DNA of 64,000 nt from Delphinapterus leucas (GCF_002288925.2 NW_022098093.1:315266-379265); one strand, 5' to 3'; numbered from the stretch's first letter, positions 38,282 through 51,410 are shown. A program made the numbers and translations. Notes: a model not told the origin generated them from the sequence alone.

Positions 38282-40599
38282 AAAACCCAAAATTACTGTA
38301 GCTGCTAACAAAGATTAGTGAGAATCCAGATTCAAAACAGTGATCCCAATAAGAAGTCTTTAGAAAAAAATGAGAGATTGAAGAAAACAGTGAAAGAGAG
38401 ATTGGAGTAGCACCCACTTAAAATCCACAAAACTTTGTGACTTGACTGGACAGCAGGGTCACTGAGAAGGACGAGTTTCTGGTTTGGTTAGGACAATTGT
38501 TGAGGGGGCTCCTGTTCATTATAGTACAGATTACCCAGAGGATGATCATTCTGAGAGGACAGATACATTTATTATTAGAGAAAATGTGTGTGAGGAAATG
38601 GGACAATCCACAAGCCCTTGTTAAGCAGAGGGTTAAACATATTGGTTCTCAGGTTAGAGGACTAGACTTCAGGCTGTTTATTGACATTTGGATTTCCCTG
38701 AGTTTGGTAATAAATGAAAGAAACAAATGGGTACAGTCCCATGAAATGGACAGGTAAGTAGATGGAAAAGAAGATTCTTCATGGAGATCTGGGAAACAAA
38801 ATATAAGAGGAAGAGAGTGTAACATGAATTATCAGAAATAATAGGAGAATCAGGAACGTTCTTTTCAAGAAATTCATCAGAAAGACTTTTCAAGAAGTAG
38901 GGAATATCTAGGGGAGGGAGATGCTACTGAGAAATTAAGGAAAATCAAGAGTAACGGATTCATTGACTTTGCAGTTAGGAAAATCCCAGAGATTTAGTGA
39001 GACAAGTTCCAATAGAGTCTTGATAACATAAAGCCAGACTGTAACAAGTTGAGTAGTGATGGATAACGAGGAAATGACGACAGGAGGTAGATTTTGTCTG
39101 TGCAAAAAAGGGTGCGTTTAAACCAGTAATAGAGGAGGATAGAGGTTGAAGAAAAAAATGCTGTGTGTGGGCCAGTGATGGGTGATCTGGAATTCTTAAA
39201 GTCTTAAGAAGGGTAAACTGAAATAATAATTTAGGTGTGTAAGTTTGCATTAAAAATTTATAGCATATACAACTGCGGAAAAATAAGACATCATTTATCA
39301 CTATTTACTTAACTGAGATTAAATATATATTTCTCATTCTTCTCTAAATCACAGAAGTCTATGAAAACCAAAGCCAGTTCTTTCATTGCTAATTTGAAAT
39401 TCCTAACAACGCTAGTGGAGAAGAATTTCTGTTTAATCATAATAGTTAAATTCTGAGAACTGTATAAGCACGTATTTATTGATGTTCTCCAATAGTATTT
39501 TCTAGTATGAGGTGTCTGTGTCTGTGTGTGTATGTGTGTGTCCTTGATACATTTATAAACTGCTCTTTTTTGAATACAGGAAATTTTATCTGACGATCTC
39601 CTGCTTCAGTGCACTGAGTGCTGATTTTGTACTTACACAGCCACAGCATACAAGCACATAAAGTACCCCCCCGCCTTGCTGTCTGTCTAAAATCAGGAAA
39701 TGTGAGGCTTAACTATCATCTGAATCAGGCAAATATACAGACATTCTTTTCCTTTTCATTTCATATCTATGCTCTCATAGTAAATGCCTAATTACTATGA
39801 TTTTCTAGGAGACAATCCTAATGGTTCTAATGAAATATAAAATTAGTTGAAAAAAAACTTATTTCGTACTCATTTTTGGAAAACAAAATGGTGATATAGA
39901 TACACTTAAATTTATATAGGAAGATTTTAATCCATCAAACATTTTATTGTTTTTCTACTCCAGAAACAACTAAAACTATTCATGAATATATTTTATTCTG
40001 TTTATCTAGTATTGCTCTACTTTGTCAGGATATATTTTTTAAATGTTTCCTCAGTATCCATAGCCTCTTCCAAATTCTCTCAAGAATGATCTATTCACTT
40101 CAAATGTGTTGATTTGAAATTTCATCTGGAGTGCAGAAATGTTATCTACTCATTCAAAAATTAAAGAAGTATAGTAACTGTCAAGTCTCCATGCTCCACA
40201 GAACAATAAGGATTCCAAGTAACGTGCCCTTTGTGAAAGAATTGCTCTCACATGCTAAACAATGTTTTAAAAATCACTGGAAACTGTTGATTTTTTTCTC
40301 TAAGTACCAAGCCATTTTTTTGTTCCTTGCTTTCTTTATGTCACTATAATAGCAATGCTCATTCTCCTTGATCTATATGGGGCTATCCAGACCAATAAAA
40401 GGAAATATTTAAAATTTAATAACACAACTATGGATTTTACTGGTAAGTGTCAGAAGTCTGTCAAAACCAAAGCCGATTCTTTTATCCCTAACGCTTGATC
40501 TCAATGTCTCTGATGTCGTTCATAATGTCAAGGAAGAAATTTGCACTCACTGTCCCAAGGCTGGGTTATAGCACTGCTGGACCAAACACACAGGGAACA

Positions 40600-40690
40600 A
40601 AAGTGCATATTTGAAGTAAGGCAGATCTGAATTCAAATGCACTTACCATGTAACTGGGCAATTTTCTTACCTTCTCCACTGCCATGTTAT
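40600..40690 (-). mobile_element. MIR SINE fragment
   Basis: 'gcagatctgaattcaaatgcacttaccatgtaactgggcaattttcttaccttctcc' follows the reverse complement of the MIR core. Short and diverged; ends at a T run at 40692-40706. Confidence 0.55.
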
Positions 40691-40706
40691 CTTTTTTTTT
40701 TTTTTT

Positions 40707-41291
40707 CTGAATTATTGTAACAGCTACTTCGTGGATATCTGCCACCCCCTTTGTCTCCTTCTAGCAATGTGCTCTGCATAGTAACCAGGATGACCCTTTA
40801 AAAGCACATAGATAAGTTTGTGTCAGCCCTTCACTCAAAAGCACACCTGAGGCTCCAAGTTTCCCTATTCCTTCCATCTTTGATCGTGTCTGCTATTACT
40901 TTCTCCCTTGTTCACTCTATTAGATACATTGTCTTCCAGGATGGTCTTCAAATATCAGACAAGCTCCCACCTTAAAACTTTCCTACTGGTGATTTTTCTT
41001 CCTAGGATATTTTCCCCATCTCATTAAGCTTTTTCTCAAAATTCGCCTACGTTTGCTTTGAAATCAACCTAACTACACTACATAAGATTGCCACCTCTCC
41101 TCCTCACAGTCTTAATCACCTAACTGACTATAAAATCATTTTAATTCTGTTTATTGCATATCTCGTCACAATAGAATGTAAACAACACACATGTAGGCAT
41201 ATATGAATCTTTTGTTCACTTTTGCTCCCCAGTGCCTATACAAGGCCTTGCACATAGTGAGCATTCAATAAATATATGATGAGCGAATGAC
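40707..41291 (+). mobile_element. LINE-2 3' end
   Basis: A colinear L2 match: 'attattgtaacagctacttcgtgg', 'gtcagcccttcactcaaaagc', 'cttgttcactctattagatac', 'aggatattttccccatctca' and the terminal 'ccagtgcctatacaaggccttgcacatagtgagcattcaataaatatatgatgagcgaatga'. L2 is an old mammalian LINE, inactive since before the placental radiation. Confidence 0.85.
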
Positions 41292-43009
41292 CATGAGTTT
41301 TCCTCACTACAAAAATTCAGACAATAATCCTTTTCTCAGAAAAAGCATTTTGAAAATTAGGTAAAATAGGCTATATTTAGCCCAGCACTAGGCACACAGA
41401 GGGTTGTGATGGTGGCCATTATTGTGCTACTGTCATTGATGCTATTATCATCAATGGAAGATTCATAAGTAGTGTTTGAGAAAATGAGCTGGGCAAGCTG
41501 CTAACCAACTATACATACACAGGTACACATACATATAGAAACACTTCACACACTTACACAGTCTTTGAAAGATTTGCAAAAGCTTCATTTTACAGTGAAG
41601 TGACTCATTCTGGTATTTTGCCAGACCCTGGCAAACAGAAGATTGCCTTGTGATTAACAACCTGTGAAGTGGTAACTCTCTGAAAAAGACATCAGGCAGA
41701 ATGTCACATTGGGAAGCAGTACCATGAGCAGAACCAAACTCTAAAATTGTAACTGTAGTTGGAAATCAAAGAATAATTAAAAGAATTTCAAGACAAATCT
41801 CTCTCTCTCACACCCACACACAACTGACACCATCAGTAAGACATTTTTATACATTTTGGAAAAGCTAGTATCTTTCCTTTAAAAGCATCTTATTGAGTAC
41901 CAGTGAATATTTTTTTTTAGGATGTAGCTGTTACATCTCTATTCATCTATTGGTCTGTCAGTTATTAAATTCCTAAATGTTTTCTCTTTTGTGATTATAG
42001 TCATTGATGTATCACGCTATTTCACCAAAATATTTGTATATTGTAAGAGAAAGTATAGTTAAGTTGTAGTAGAAATAATCATGTCTTTTTAGTTACTATT
42101 TAGACTCCTTAAGCATTTAATCATGTAATCCAAAGAAATTGATTTTACTTTCATTTTAGTGTAGAAGATCTATTAATGACATGATATTAAGTTTTCATTT
42201 GGTTAATTACTTGAATGAGGATCATCCATATCTATCATCAGAAGCAGATAGATGGAGCTGTTATGTTACAAAAATAAGTGTATTGTCTATGAGTATGAAT
42301 CAGCTTGGAAGAACTAGGGTAGGTATTGGGATGTATCAAAATGGAATGAAATACAGATGCTACACAAAACATGCTAGGAGAGGAGCTCATTCTCATATAT
42401 AGGACAAAATTTATATATTTGAACCTTTAATGTTTTTATTTGTCAGTGTTTCACTAGTTCTGGGTTTTCTCTAACACTGAAAGGTAATTTTCTTTTGTTT
42501 CTCCCCTTATTGACTACGAATTTTTTCTACCGTATTCATTCCATTCACAATTATTCTCCTTAACAATTTTTGTGACATTTAAAGCCTTTTAAGTTTGCTT
42601 TAACTCAACTAAAAAGAAAAATGTAGTCATTAACTGTAGTATAAGTCCAAATATTTTACAGATTTCCTTTAACTATAATCTCTTCTTGTGTTCTATGTGA
42701 GATTTGAATGGTTAATGAGAACTTATATTCACAAATAATTTTAAGCTGAAGAGAATTATGAAAATTCTGAATATTGGTGACTCCTAGACTAGTTTTTATA
42801 ATGAGGCCATTTAAAAAATTGTGTTAGAAAATGTGTTAAAATTTAAAAAGTTAATTAGCTTTAATATAGATTTTATACATACACACACAAGAAACAAACA
42901 CAAACATACTGCACATTTTTCACTTTTGTGAAGTAATTTTGGAAATAATATGTAAAGATAGACAAAAAGATACTGACCTTTCAAGATCGTAAAATAGGAA
43001 GCCCTCAAC
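41292..43009. other. Unassigned DNA
   Basis: About 41340-41460 may be a minus-strand MIR tail ('cccagcactaggcacacagagggttgtgatggtggccattattg'). Short CA-rich runs are at about 41803-41821 and 42878-42905. No gene recognised. Confidence 0.5.
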
Positions 43010-45083
43010 CCCCATTTTCATCACAAACACACCAATTCAACAATAATACATAAACATATCCCGTTTGTGAGAAATCTAGAACCTAGTTAAGAGGCCCCTG
43101 CACCCTGGGTGAGTGTAAAACCAGCCACATCAAAACCAATAGGCACATTCAAACAAGCAAAGAGCAATAGGGACATTCCAGATACCCTCTTGCCATAATC
43201 CTTACTCCCACACAGTGCCTACAATCTGTGCAAACCCCACAGATCTAGCTCATCCTTGGGAGGGAAAGAGTTGTATCATGTGTCCAATGCCCCAACTTTT
43301 CCAGTGGCTACCATGAGGACTGACTTCTCTTTAACCTGTCTCGGAATCTTGAAAGGAAACGGCAATACTGTAGCCACCCAGGGATGATGAGAAGAGAGAT
43401 GGTGGCTCAGACTGGCAGTCACCATGGCCACTCCCTCCAGGCCAGTACAGAGCTAGCAGTCGAAAAACTCCAGCTCTCAGCTTATCCCAGGGGAGGGAAA
43501 GAGGTACAATGAGCACCCAATAATCCAACTTATCTGGGGACCGCCTGAGGAATTGGCTTCAGTCTCTCTTGTCTCAGAGTGGTGATGGGACCAGCATACT
43601 TTAGATGTCTGGGATCCTCTAAGAGCAAAGAAAGTGGGTTGGACTAGCATAAAGGTTTGAGAATCTCTGACCAGACTACTTAGTGATGTTCTTCTCTAGT
43701 ACAAGACTAATCCATGAAGACTAGGAGAGGTGGCTATTTTGTCTAATACACAGACACCAATATAGAGAGTTAAGAAAATGAAGAAACAGGAAAATATTTC
43801 TCAAACAACAGAATCTTCAGAAACTGGCCCTAATAAAATGAAGGTACATCATTTACTTAACAAAGGATTCAAAATAGTTGTCTTAAAGATGCTTACCAAA
43901 GTCACAATAACAATGCATGGACAAAATGAGAATATCACCAAAAGAAAAAAAAAAAAAACAATTTTTAAGTACCAAGCAGAAATCATGGATCTGAAGAATA
44001 CAAAAACTGAACTGAAAAAATTCATTAGAGGGGTTCAACAGAAGACTAGGTCGAGCAGAAGAAAGGATCAGCAAACTCAAAGACAAATCATTGGAAATTA
44101 TTCAGTCAGAAGAGCAAAAAAGAAAAAAGAATGAAAAAGAAGGAGGGAAGCCTAAGGAACGTATAGAACACAACCAAACAGACCAATATATGAATTATAG
44201 GAGTCCCAAAAGAGAAGAAAAAGAGAAAGGACCAAAAAGTTATTCAGAGAAATAATGGCTAAAACCTTACCAAATCTGTGAAGGATATGAAAAGATCCTT
44301 TCTGTGAAGATCCAGAAGCCTACAGTATTCTAATAAGATGAATCTAAAGAAGACAAATTATAATCAAATGGCAAAATACAAAAACAAACAGAGAATTTTG
44401 AAAGCAGCAAGAAAAAGCAGCTGACACAAGCAACCTCCATAAAATCTGAAGCAGATTTCTCCCTGGAAATTTATAGTCCAGAAGGGAGTGGGATGATATA
44501 TTCAAACTACTGAAAGAAAAATAAAAAGCCTACCAAGAATACTATACACAGCAAAAATGTCTTCAAAAATGAGAGTGAGATAGAGACATTCTCAGACAAA
44601 AGTTGAGGAAGTTCATCACCACTAGACCTGCCTTATCAAGAAATGCTAAAGGGAGTTCTTCAAGTCGAAACTAAAGGATGCTAAACAGCAGCACAACAGA
44701 TTGAGAAAGTCTAAAACTCATCGATAAAGGTAAATACATAGACAAATAAAGAATACTGTATTATTTTAATGGTGTTTGGTAAATCACTTCGAATTCTGGT
44801 ATAAAAGTTAAAAGACAAAAATTTTAAAAATAACTATAACTAAAAATATATTAATGGATATAAAATCAATTTAGACAAATTATGACATTAACATAAAGAT
44901 ATGGGGGAGAAGTAGAAATGTAAGATTTATATGTGACTGGTATTAAGTTGTTGTCAGCTTAAAATAGACTACTGTAACTATAAGATATGTAAACCCCATG
45001 GTAACCACACACACATAAACCCTATAGATGTTACACAAAGAAAGAGAGGAAGGAATCTAAGCATATAAATACAGAAAATCAAC

Positions 45084-45796
45084 AAAACACAAAGGAAGAA
45101 CCCTGAGAAAACCATAATGCAAAAAGAGTCATGTACCAAAATGTTCATTGCAGCTCTATTTACAATAGCCCGGAGATGGAAACAACCTAAGTGCCCATCA
45201 TTGGATGAATGGATAAAGAAGATGTGGCACATATATACAATGGAATATTAGCCATAAAAAGAAATGAAATTGAACTATTTGTAATGAGGTGGACAGACCT
45301 AGAGTCTGTCATACAGAGTGAAGTAAGTCAGAAAGAGAAAGACAAATACCGTATGCTAACACATATATATGGAATTTAAGAAAAAAAAAATGTCATGAAG
45401 AACCTAGGGGTAAGACAGGAATAAAGACACAGACTTACTAGAGAATGGACTTGAGGATATAGGGAAGGGGAAGGGTGAGCTGTGACAGAGCGAGAGAGAG
45501 GCATGGACATATATACACTACCAAAGTAAGGTAGATAGCTAGTGGGAAGCAGCCACATAGCACAGGGATATCAGCTCGGTGCTTTGTGACCGCCTGGAGG
45601 GGTGGGATAGGGAGGGTGGGAGGGAGGAGGATGTAAGAGGGAAGAGATATGGGAACATATGTATATGTATAACTGATTCACTTTGTTATAAAGCAGAAAC
45701 TAACACACCATTGTAAAGCAATTATACCCCAATAAAGATGTTAAAAAAAAAAAAAGAATAAAGGGTGATTTGATTTAAGAAAACACAAAGGAAGAA
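45084..45796 (+). mobile_element. Nested young L1 3' end, exact 17-bp TSD, extra 24 bp after poly(A)
   Basis: The body is 45101-45755, from CCCTGAGAAAACCATAATGC in ORF2 to a 13-base A tail. The TSD AAAACACAAAGGAAGAA is exact at 45084-45100 and 45780-45796. Between the A tail and the right TSD are 24 bases (45756-45779) containing AATAAA, which belong neither to the L1 consensus nor to the host L1. The 3' UTR type (ATGTCATGAAGAACCTAGGGG) matches the copy at 22654-23488. A 3-base loss in ORF2 turns ATTACTCAGCC to ATTAGCC. Confidence 0.93.
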
Positions 45797-46126
45797 AGCA
45801 AGAGGAAAAGAGGGACAAAATAACTACAAGACAAACAAAACAATGAACAAAATAGCAATAGTAAATTCTTTCCTATCAATAATTACTTTAAATGTAAATT
45901 GATTAAACTCCCCAATCATAAGGTACAGAGTGGTTTAATGGATAACAAAGAATACCAAACTATATGCTGCCTTCAAGAAACTCACTTTAAATTCAAAAGC
46001 ATACATAAGCTGAAGGTGAAGGGATGGAAAAAGATATTCTATGCAAATGGCACCCCAAAGAGAGCAGGGATGGCTATACTTATATCAGACAAAAAAGATT
46101 TTAAGTCAAAAATGATCACAAGATAA

Positions 46127-46306
46127 AGACATAGAGAATGGACTTGAGGGGTGGGATATGGAGGGTGGGAGGGAGACACAAGAGGCAGGGGGTATGGGGA
46201 TATATGTATATGTATAGCTGATTTACTTTGTTATAAAGCAGAAACTAACACACCATTGTAAAGTAATTATACTCCAATAAAAATGTTAAAAACAAACAAA
46301 CAAACA
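46127..46306 (+). mobile_element. Nested L1 3' UTR tail with internal deletion
   Basis: Starts AAAGACATAGAGAATGGACTTGAGG and jumps directly to GGTGGGATATGGAGGG, skipping about 145 bases that are present in the related copies. It then runs to AATAAAAATGTTAAAAAC and a CAAA-rich tail. Flanks resemble a degraded TSD, ATCACAAGATAAA (about 46115) versus GTCACAAGACAAA (about 46314). It interrupts the endonuclease part of the host L1 ORF2. Confidence 0.88.
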
Positions 46307-49125
46307 AAAACTGTCACAAGACAAAAAAGGACATTGTATAATGATCAAAAGATCAATTCCACAGGAAGATATTATAAATATACAATTATAAATATAAAAA
46401 TACATAAAATTTATTAAAATATATTTAAAATAATTATAGGCACCCAATATCAAAGCATCTAAATATATGAAGAAAACATTGAAAGAACCAAATAGAAAAA
46501 CAGATAACAGTACAATAATAGTATGAGACGTCAATAACCCATTTTCAATAAAGGACAAGTCAACCATACAGGAAATGAGCAAACAAACAGTGGAACTGAA
46601 GAACATTATAGACCAAATAGATCTAACAGACATATACAGAACATTGCTCCCAACAGCAGCAGAATACACATTCTTCTCAAGAGCACATGGATCTTTCTTA
46701 AGGATAGATAAATTGGCAGGTCAGAAAACAAGTCTTAACAAATTTAATAAGGTTGAAATCATATCAAGTATCATTTCTGACTACAATTGAATGAAACAAA
46801 TAGCAGAAGGAAAACAGAAAAGTTGACGATATGTGGAATTAAACAACACACTTTTGAACCACTAATGGGTCAAAGAAGAAAGCAAAAAGGAATAAAGAAA
46901 TATTTCTATACAAATGAAAATGGAAATACAACATATAAAAACTTATGGGATGTAGTAAAAACAGTAATAAGAGGGAAGTTTACAGCAGTGAAAAGAAGAA
47001 AAGATTTAAAAAAGAAGAAAGATTTCAAATAAACAACTTAAGTTTACACCTCAAGAAACTAGATAAATAAGAACAAACAAAACCCAAAGTTAGCAGATGG
47101 AAGTGAATAATAAAGATTAGAGGAGAATTAAATGAAATTGAGAATAGAAAAAAATCAATTCTAAGAGTGGCTTCTTTGAAAAAAATTTAAAAGTTGACAG
47201 AACTTTAGCTAGACCAACTACAAACAAAGAGAAAACATCCAAATAAATAAAATCATAAATGAAAGATGAGACTTTATAACTAATAACACAAAAAATGATC
47301 CTAAGAGATTACTATGAACAATTATTTGCCAACAAACTGGATAACCTAGAAGAAATGAATAAATTCCCAGAAAAATATAACCCACAAGACTGAATCATGA
47401 AGAAATAAAAAGTCTGAAGAGATATAAAAGTAATATGCTTATCAAATCAATAATCAAAAAACTCTAAATAAAGAAAAGCTTAGGACCAGATGGTTTTACT
47501 GGTGAATTCTACCAAACATTTAAGAAGAATTAATGTCAGTCCTTCTCAAATTTTCCAAAAAATTTAAGAGGGTACACTTTCAAACTCATTATATTAGGCC
47601 AGCATTACCCTGATACCAAAGCTGGACAAAGATATCACAGGGAAAGAAAACCACAGGCCAATATCCCTGATGAATATAGATGCAAAAATCCTCAACAAAA
47701 TACTAGCAAATCGAATTCAGCAAAACATTAAAAAGATCATACACCATGGTCAAGTGGGATTTATCTCTGAGATGCAAGAATGGTTCAACATATGCAAATC
47801 AATTAGTGTAATATACCATATTAAGAGAATGAAAGGGAAAAAGTATGCAACTAGCCCAATAGATGCATAAAAGGCATTTAAGAATATTAACACCTTTTCA
47901 TGATTAAAAACTCAACAAACTAGGTATGCAAGCAATGCACCTCAACATAACAAAGGCCATTGATGTGAAACTTAAAGCTATCATACTCAATCATGCAAGA
48001 CTGAAAAATTTTCCTCTAAGATCTGGAATAAGGCAAGGATGTCCACTCTCGCCACTTTTATTTAACATAGCATGGGAAGTCCTATTCAGAACAATTAGGC
48101 AGAATGTGAAATCAAAGACATCCAAATTGGAAAGGAAGTAAGAAAATTATCTCTGTTATCAGGTAGCGCATGCACACAAACACACACACACAAACACACA
48201 CACCTGCTAAACCTAATAAAATAACTCAATAAAATGGCACGATACAAAATCAATATATAAATATCACCCGTGTTCCCATATGCCAACAATGCACACGCTG
48301 GAAAGAAAATTAAGAAAATAATCCCATTTACAATAGCAGAAAAACAAAGTAAACAAAATAAATAAGAATAAACAACTAAGGAGGTAAAATGATAATACAC
48401 TGAAAACAGTAAACATCTGATTAAAGCAGTTAAAGAGGAAACAAATGGAAAGATATTCCTTATTCATAAGTTGGAAGACTTATTATTATAGAAATGTCCA
48501 TTCTAACCTATCTATAGATTCAATGCAATCACTACCAAAATCTCAAGGAAATTTTTACAGAAACAGAAAAAAAAAATTCTAAAACTCATATAAAAATGCA
48601 AAAGATAACAAGTTCCCAAGGCACCTTAGCAACTCAGTGTTCATTGCAGCACTATTCACAATAGCCAAGATGTGGAAACAACCTAAATGTCCATTGACAG
48701 ATGAATGAATAAAGAAAAATTGGTCTTTAAATATAATGGAATATTATTCAGCCTTAAGAAGGAGAAGCTCCTACTTTATACAACAGCATGGATGAACTTT
48801 GAAAACATAAGGTAAGTGAAATAAGCCAGGCACAGAAGGACAAATACTGCATGATTCCACTTTTATGAGGTACCTGAAATATTTAAAATTATAGAATCAG
48901 AGAGTAGAATAGTAGTTTTCAGGGGCTGGGACAGGGCAGGGAAAGAGGAGGAATGGGAAATTGCTAATCAATGTATGTAAAATTTCAATTATGCAAGAGG
49001 AATGTGTTCTAAAGATCTGGTGTGCCTATAGTTAACACTACTGTATTGTACACTTAAAAACTTATTAAGAGGGTAAACCTTATGTTAAGAGTTCTTACTA
49101 CAATAAAACAAAAATTAAAACAAAA

Positions 49126-50484
49126 CTCTTCGCTGAAATATTTGTGTAAATTTGCTTCTCTGAAATTTTCCATAGAGGGATATAAAGTTATAAAACCCTC
49201 TTTACCAGTCACTGTTTTTTAGAGTTGATAAAGCACTTTTCCTCAACTGGAATCTAAGAAAAAAGTTTCCACTTCCATTTTTCCTTTTGCAAAGTCACAC
49301 TATTCAACAAGTTTCCTCAAGAGCACCTTTAATCATTTTACTGCCCCCTTCAAAGTTTTACAATAGCTTTTCATAGCCTATCAAAAATGCATAATTTTCT
49401 TATCCTAGAATTCAAAAACATCTGTAATGTCTTAAGATCTGTCATAACTGTAACAGGATCATCTACCAAACTATTGGACACTCAAGTTGAACCTGTAGAG
49501 AAGGGGAGGAAGCTGAGAGCAGACAGAAATAAAATCAGGGATACCATTTTAACTAAGCACTGGTCTCTCCAAGCCAACTGTATTGTTCCTAACTCCAAGC
49601 AACATGGTGAACTAGGTCTTAATCTGTGTCAGTGGCAATAGCCAGTGGCCTCTGGTCTATGGAGTGGTGGGTAGGGCATGTTAACAGGTGTGGTCCAACA
49701 TGGTGAAAGCAGAAGTGCCTTTCAGAGCAAGGAGACAGCCAGTAAGTGGGGTTAGAAGTAGAGTTTCCATCAGAGGTGAGAAGATTCTTCCTAGTACTTA
49801 TTAAGGGGCAGGGTCGAAGCCAAGAAGGTCCCTATGTGACAGTAGGGACATGCAGTGTTACTTAGAAAGGGGGATGGGGTACTGCAGTAGGGATGCCAAA
49901 TTCTATGGACTGAGAATACTCTGTGATTGTAATTAATAACTTCAGCTAAGGGAACATGGGGCTGCCCAGGATTCATGCAATTAATTCTGCAAACTGGTAT
50001 CCTTAATCTCCCTTTACCTAAAAACCCTCTCTCACTGCCGGGTATAACATTCTCCTGATTTGCTCAAATTGCATAGAATTAAGAATATTCATCAGTGGTT
50101 GATGAAGAAAGTAATAGTACCTACAGTAATTTCTGCTTTTGTGCTCCTGTAACCAGGCTAAATTAGGGATCCTGGGAAGGGATTTTAGGTGTGAAGGTAA
50201 ACAAGATTTTTGAAAACCCAAGAGTCTTTCTTTTAGCAAAATGATTATTCAGGTGAGTAAATTCTACTTTATCATATGCAGATTTTGAACCTACCTAGGT
50301 TTTGTTGGATCTATTGATGGGGATTATATATTATAAGTTATTGGAAGAACACAGTCACATGCTTCATTTCTTCTGATGTAAACAAATTAAGGCAAGTGAA
50401 AAAAAATTTTTTTAATTCCAGCCTTAGAATTCAGTCAAGTATTTTTTTTTAAGTGGTAGAAATGAACCTATTTACAAAGCAGAA
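49126..50484. other. Unassigned DNA
   Basis: No gene recognised. The central part, about 49480-50060, is less AT-rich and could hold an unnamed old LTR or DNA-transposon relic, but no terminal repeats were spotted. ORF 49387-49641 has no recognisable domain. Confidence 0.55.
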
Positions 50485-50800
50485 ATTGAGTCACAGATAT
50501 AGAAGACAAACTTATGGTTACCAAGGGGGAAAGGGGAGGGGGGAGGGATAAATTGGGAGATTTGGATTGACATATACACACTACCATATATAAAATAGAT
50601 AACTAATAAGAACGTACTCTATAGCACAGGGAACTCCACTCAATACTCTGTAATGACCTATACGGGAACAGAATCTAAAAAAGAGTGGATTTATGTATAT
50701 GTATAACTGACTCACTTTGCTGTACAGCAGAAACTAACACAGCATTGTAAATCAACTATACTCCAATAATAAACAAATAAATAAATAAAAATAAAAAACA
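50485..50800 (+). mobile_element. LINE-1 3' UTR, 5'-truncated
   Basis: Runs from GAGTCACAGATATAGAAGAC through a G-rich block at 50525-50548 and 'atagcacagggaactccactcaatactctg' to 'aaatcaactatactccaataata' plus an A-rich tail of AAAT units. No coding sequence. Confidence 0.9.
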
Positions 50801-51018
50801 CTGGATTTTGGCAGTCTTCACCCACCACAATTTACTATCTAATCTAATCTTTTGCCACCAACCCTGCCAAAAGAAGTTATTCTTGTCCTAAAAGAATCCA
50901 GCAATGTCACGATGAAATAGAACTACTCTCCACTGCAAGCCCTCAAGGATCCTTAAGTCTACAGAAATCTACCCTAAGTAAAATTTTTAAAAAAAGTCTC
51001 TACTAGAACCATCACATT

Positions 51019-51410
51019 AAAAGTGCTATGTGTGACGGACTTCCCTGTGGCACAGTGGTTAAGAATCCGCCTGCCGATGCAGGGGACACGGGTTTGAGCC
51101 CTAGTCCGGGAAGATCCCACATGCCGCGGAGCAACTAAGCCCGTGTGCCACAACCACTGAGGCTGTACTCTAGAGCCCACAAGCCACAACTACTGAGCCC
51201 ATGTGCCACAACTACTGAAGCCCGCGTGCCTAGAGCCCGTGCTCCACAAGAGAAGCCATCACAGTGAGAAGCCCACACACCCCAACAAAGAGTAGCCCCG
51301 GCTCACCACAACTAGAGAAAAGCCCATACACAGCCAACGAAGACCCAACGCAGCCATAAATAAATAAATTTTTTTAAAAAAATTGAAAACTTAAAAAGTG
51401 CTATGTGTGA
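51019..51410 (+). mobile_element. CHR-type SINE (long form) with exact 17-bp TSD
   Basis: The body is 51036-51393, from GGACTTCCCTGTGGCACAGTGG, a tRNA-like head with GGTTTGAGCCC in the B-box position, through the repeated ACAACTACTGAGCC units, to 'acgaagacccaacgcagccataaataaataa'. The TSD AAAAGTGCTATGTGTGA is exact at 51019-51035 and 51394-51410. Confidence 0.96.

Larger units (their letters stand above)
34959..40599. other. Unassigned, mostly unique-looking DNA
   Basis: No gene was recognised in this 5.6-kb stretch. Minor features are a pyrimidine-rich tract at 34941-35000, an 18-bp hairpin at 35595-35636, a possible minus-strand L2 scrap at about 37400-37470, a CT-rich tract at 38228-38281, an old unnamed repeat-like stretch at about 38870-39130, a TG tract at 39516-39541, and MIR-like 3' ends at about 39348-39395 and 40440-40500. 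ORFs at 35235-35564 and 38975-39301 show no family. Confidence 0.55.
43010..49125 (+). mobile_element. Long ancient L1 (L1MA/MB-like), nested host of two younger L1 tails
   Basis: The 5' region is 43010-43760, and an ORF1-like part runs from about 43778 (MKKQENISQTTESSETGPNK, then a coiled-coil-like lysine/glutamate-rich stretch). The spacer has TTAAGTTGTTGTCAGCTTAAAATAGAC at about 44944. ORF2 starts at about 45840, with endonuclease pieces CLQETHFKFK and KRAGMAILISDK before 46126. RT pieces are [19 protein letters not shown] (47740-47810) and [21 protein letters not shown] (48022-48085). A jump near 48630 omits about 1 kb of ORF2, and the last ORF2 part and 3' UTR follow to 49125. Broken by many stops. 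A CA-rich expansion at 48173-48203 sits where the catalytic RT box would be expected. Two younger L1 tails interrupt it (45101-45779 and 46127-46306). Confidence 0.88.

Noticed and set aside
38975..39301. 108-codon minus-strand ORF
   Set aside because: No known family, and the surrounding plus strand resembles an old unnamed interspersed repeat.
45899..46126. Functional L1 endonuclease
   Set aside because: Only short pieces (CLQETHF, KRAGMAILISDK) survive, and the frame is broken by stops and nested insertions.
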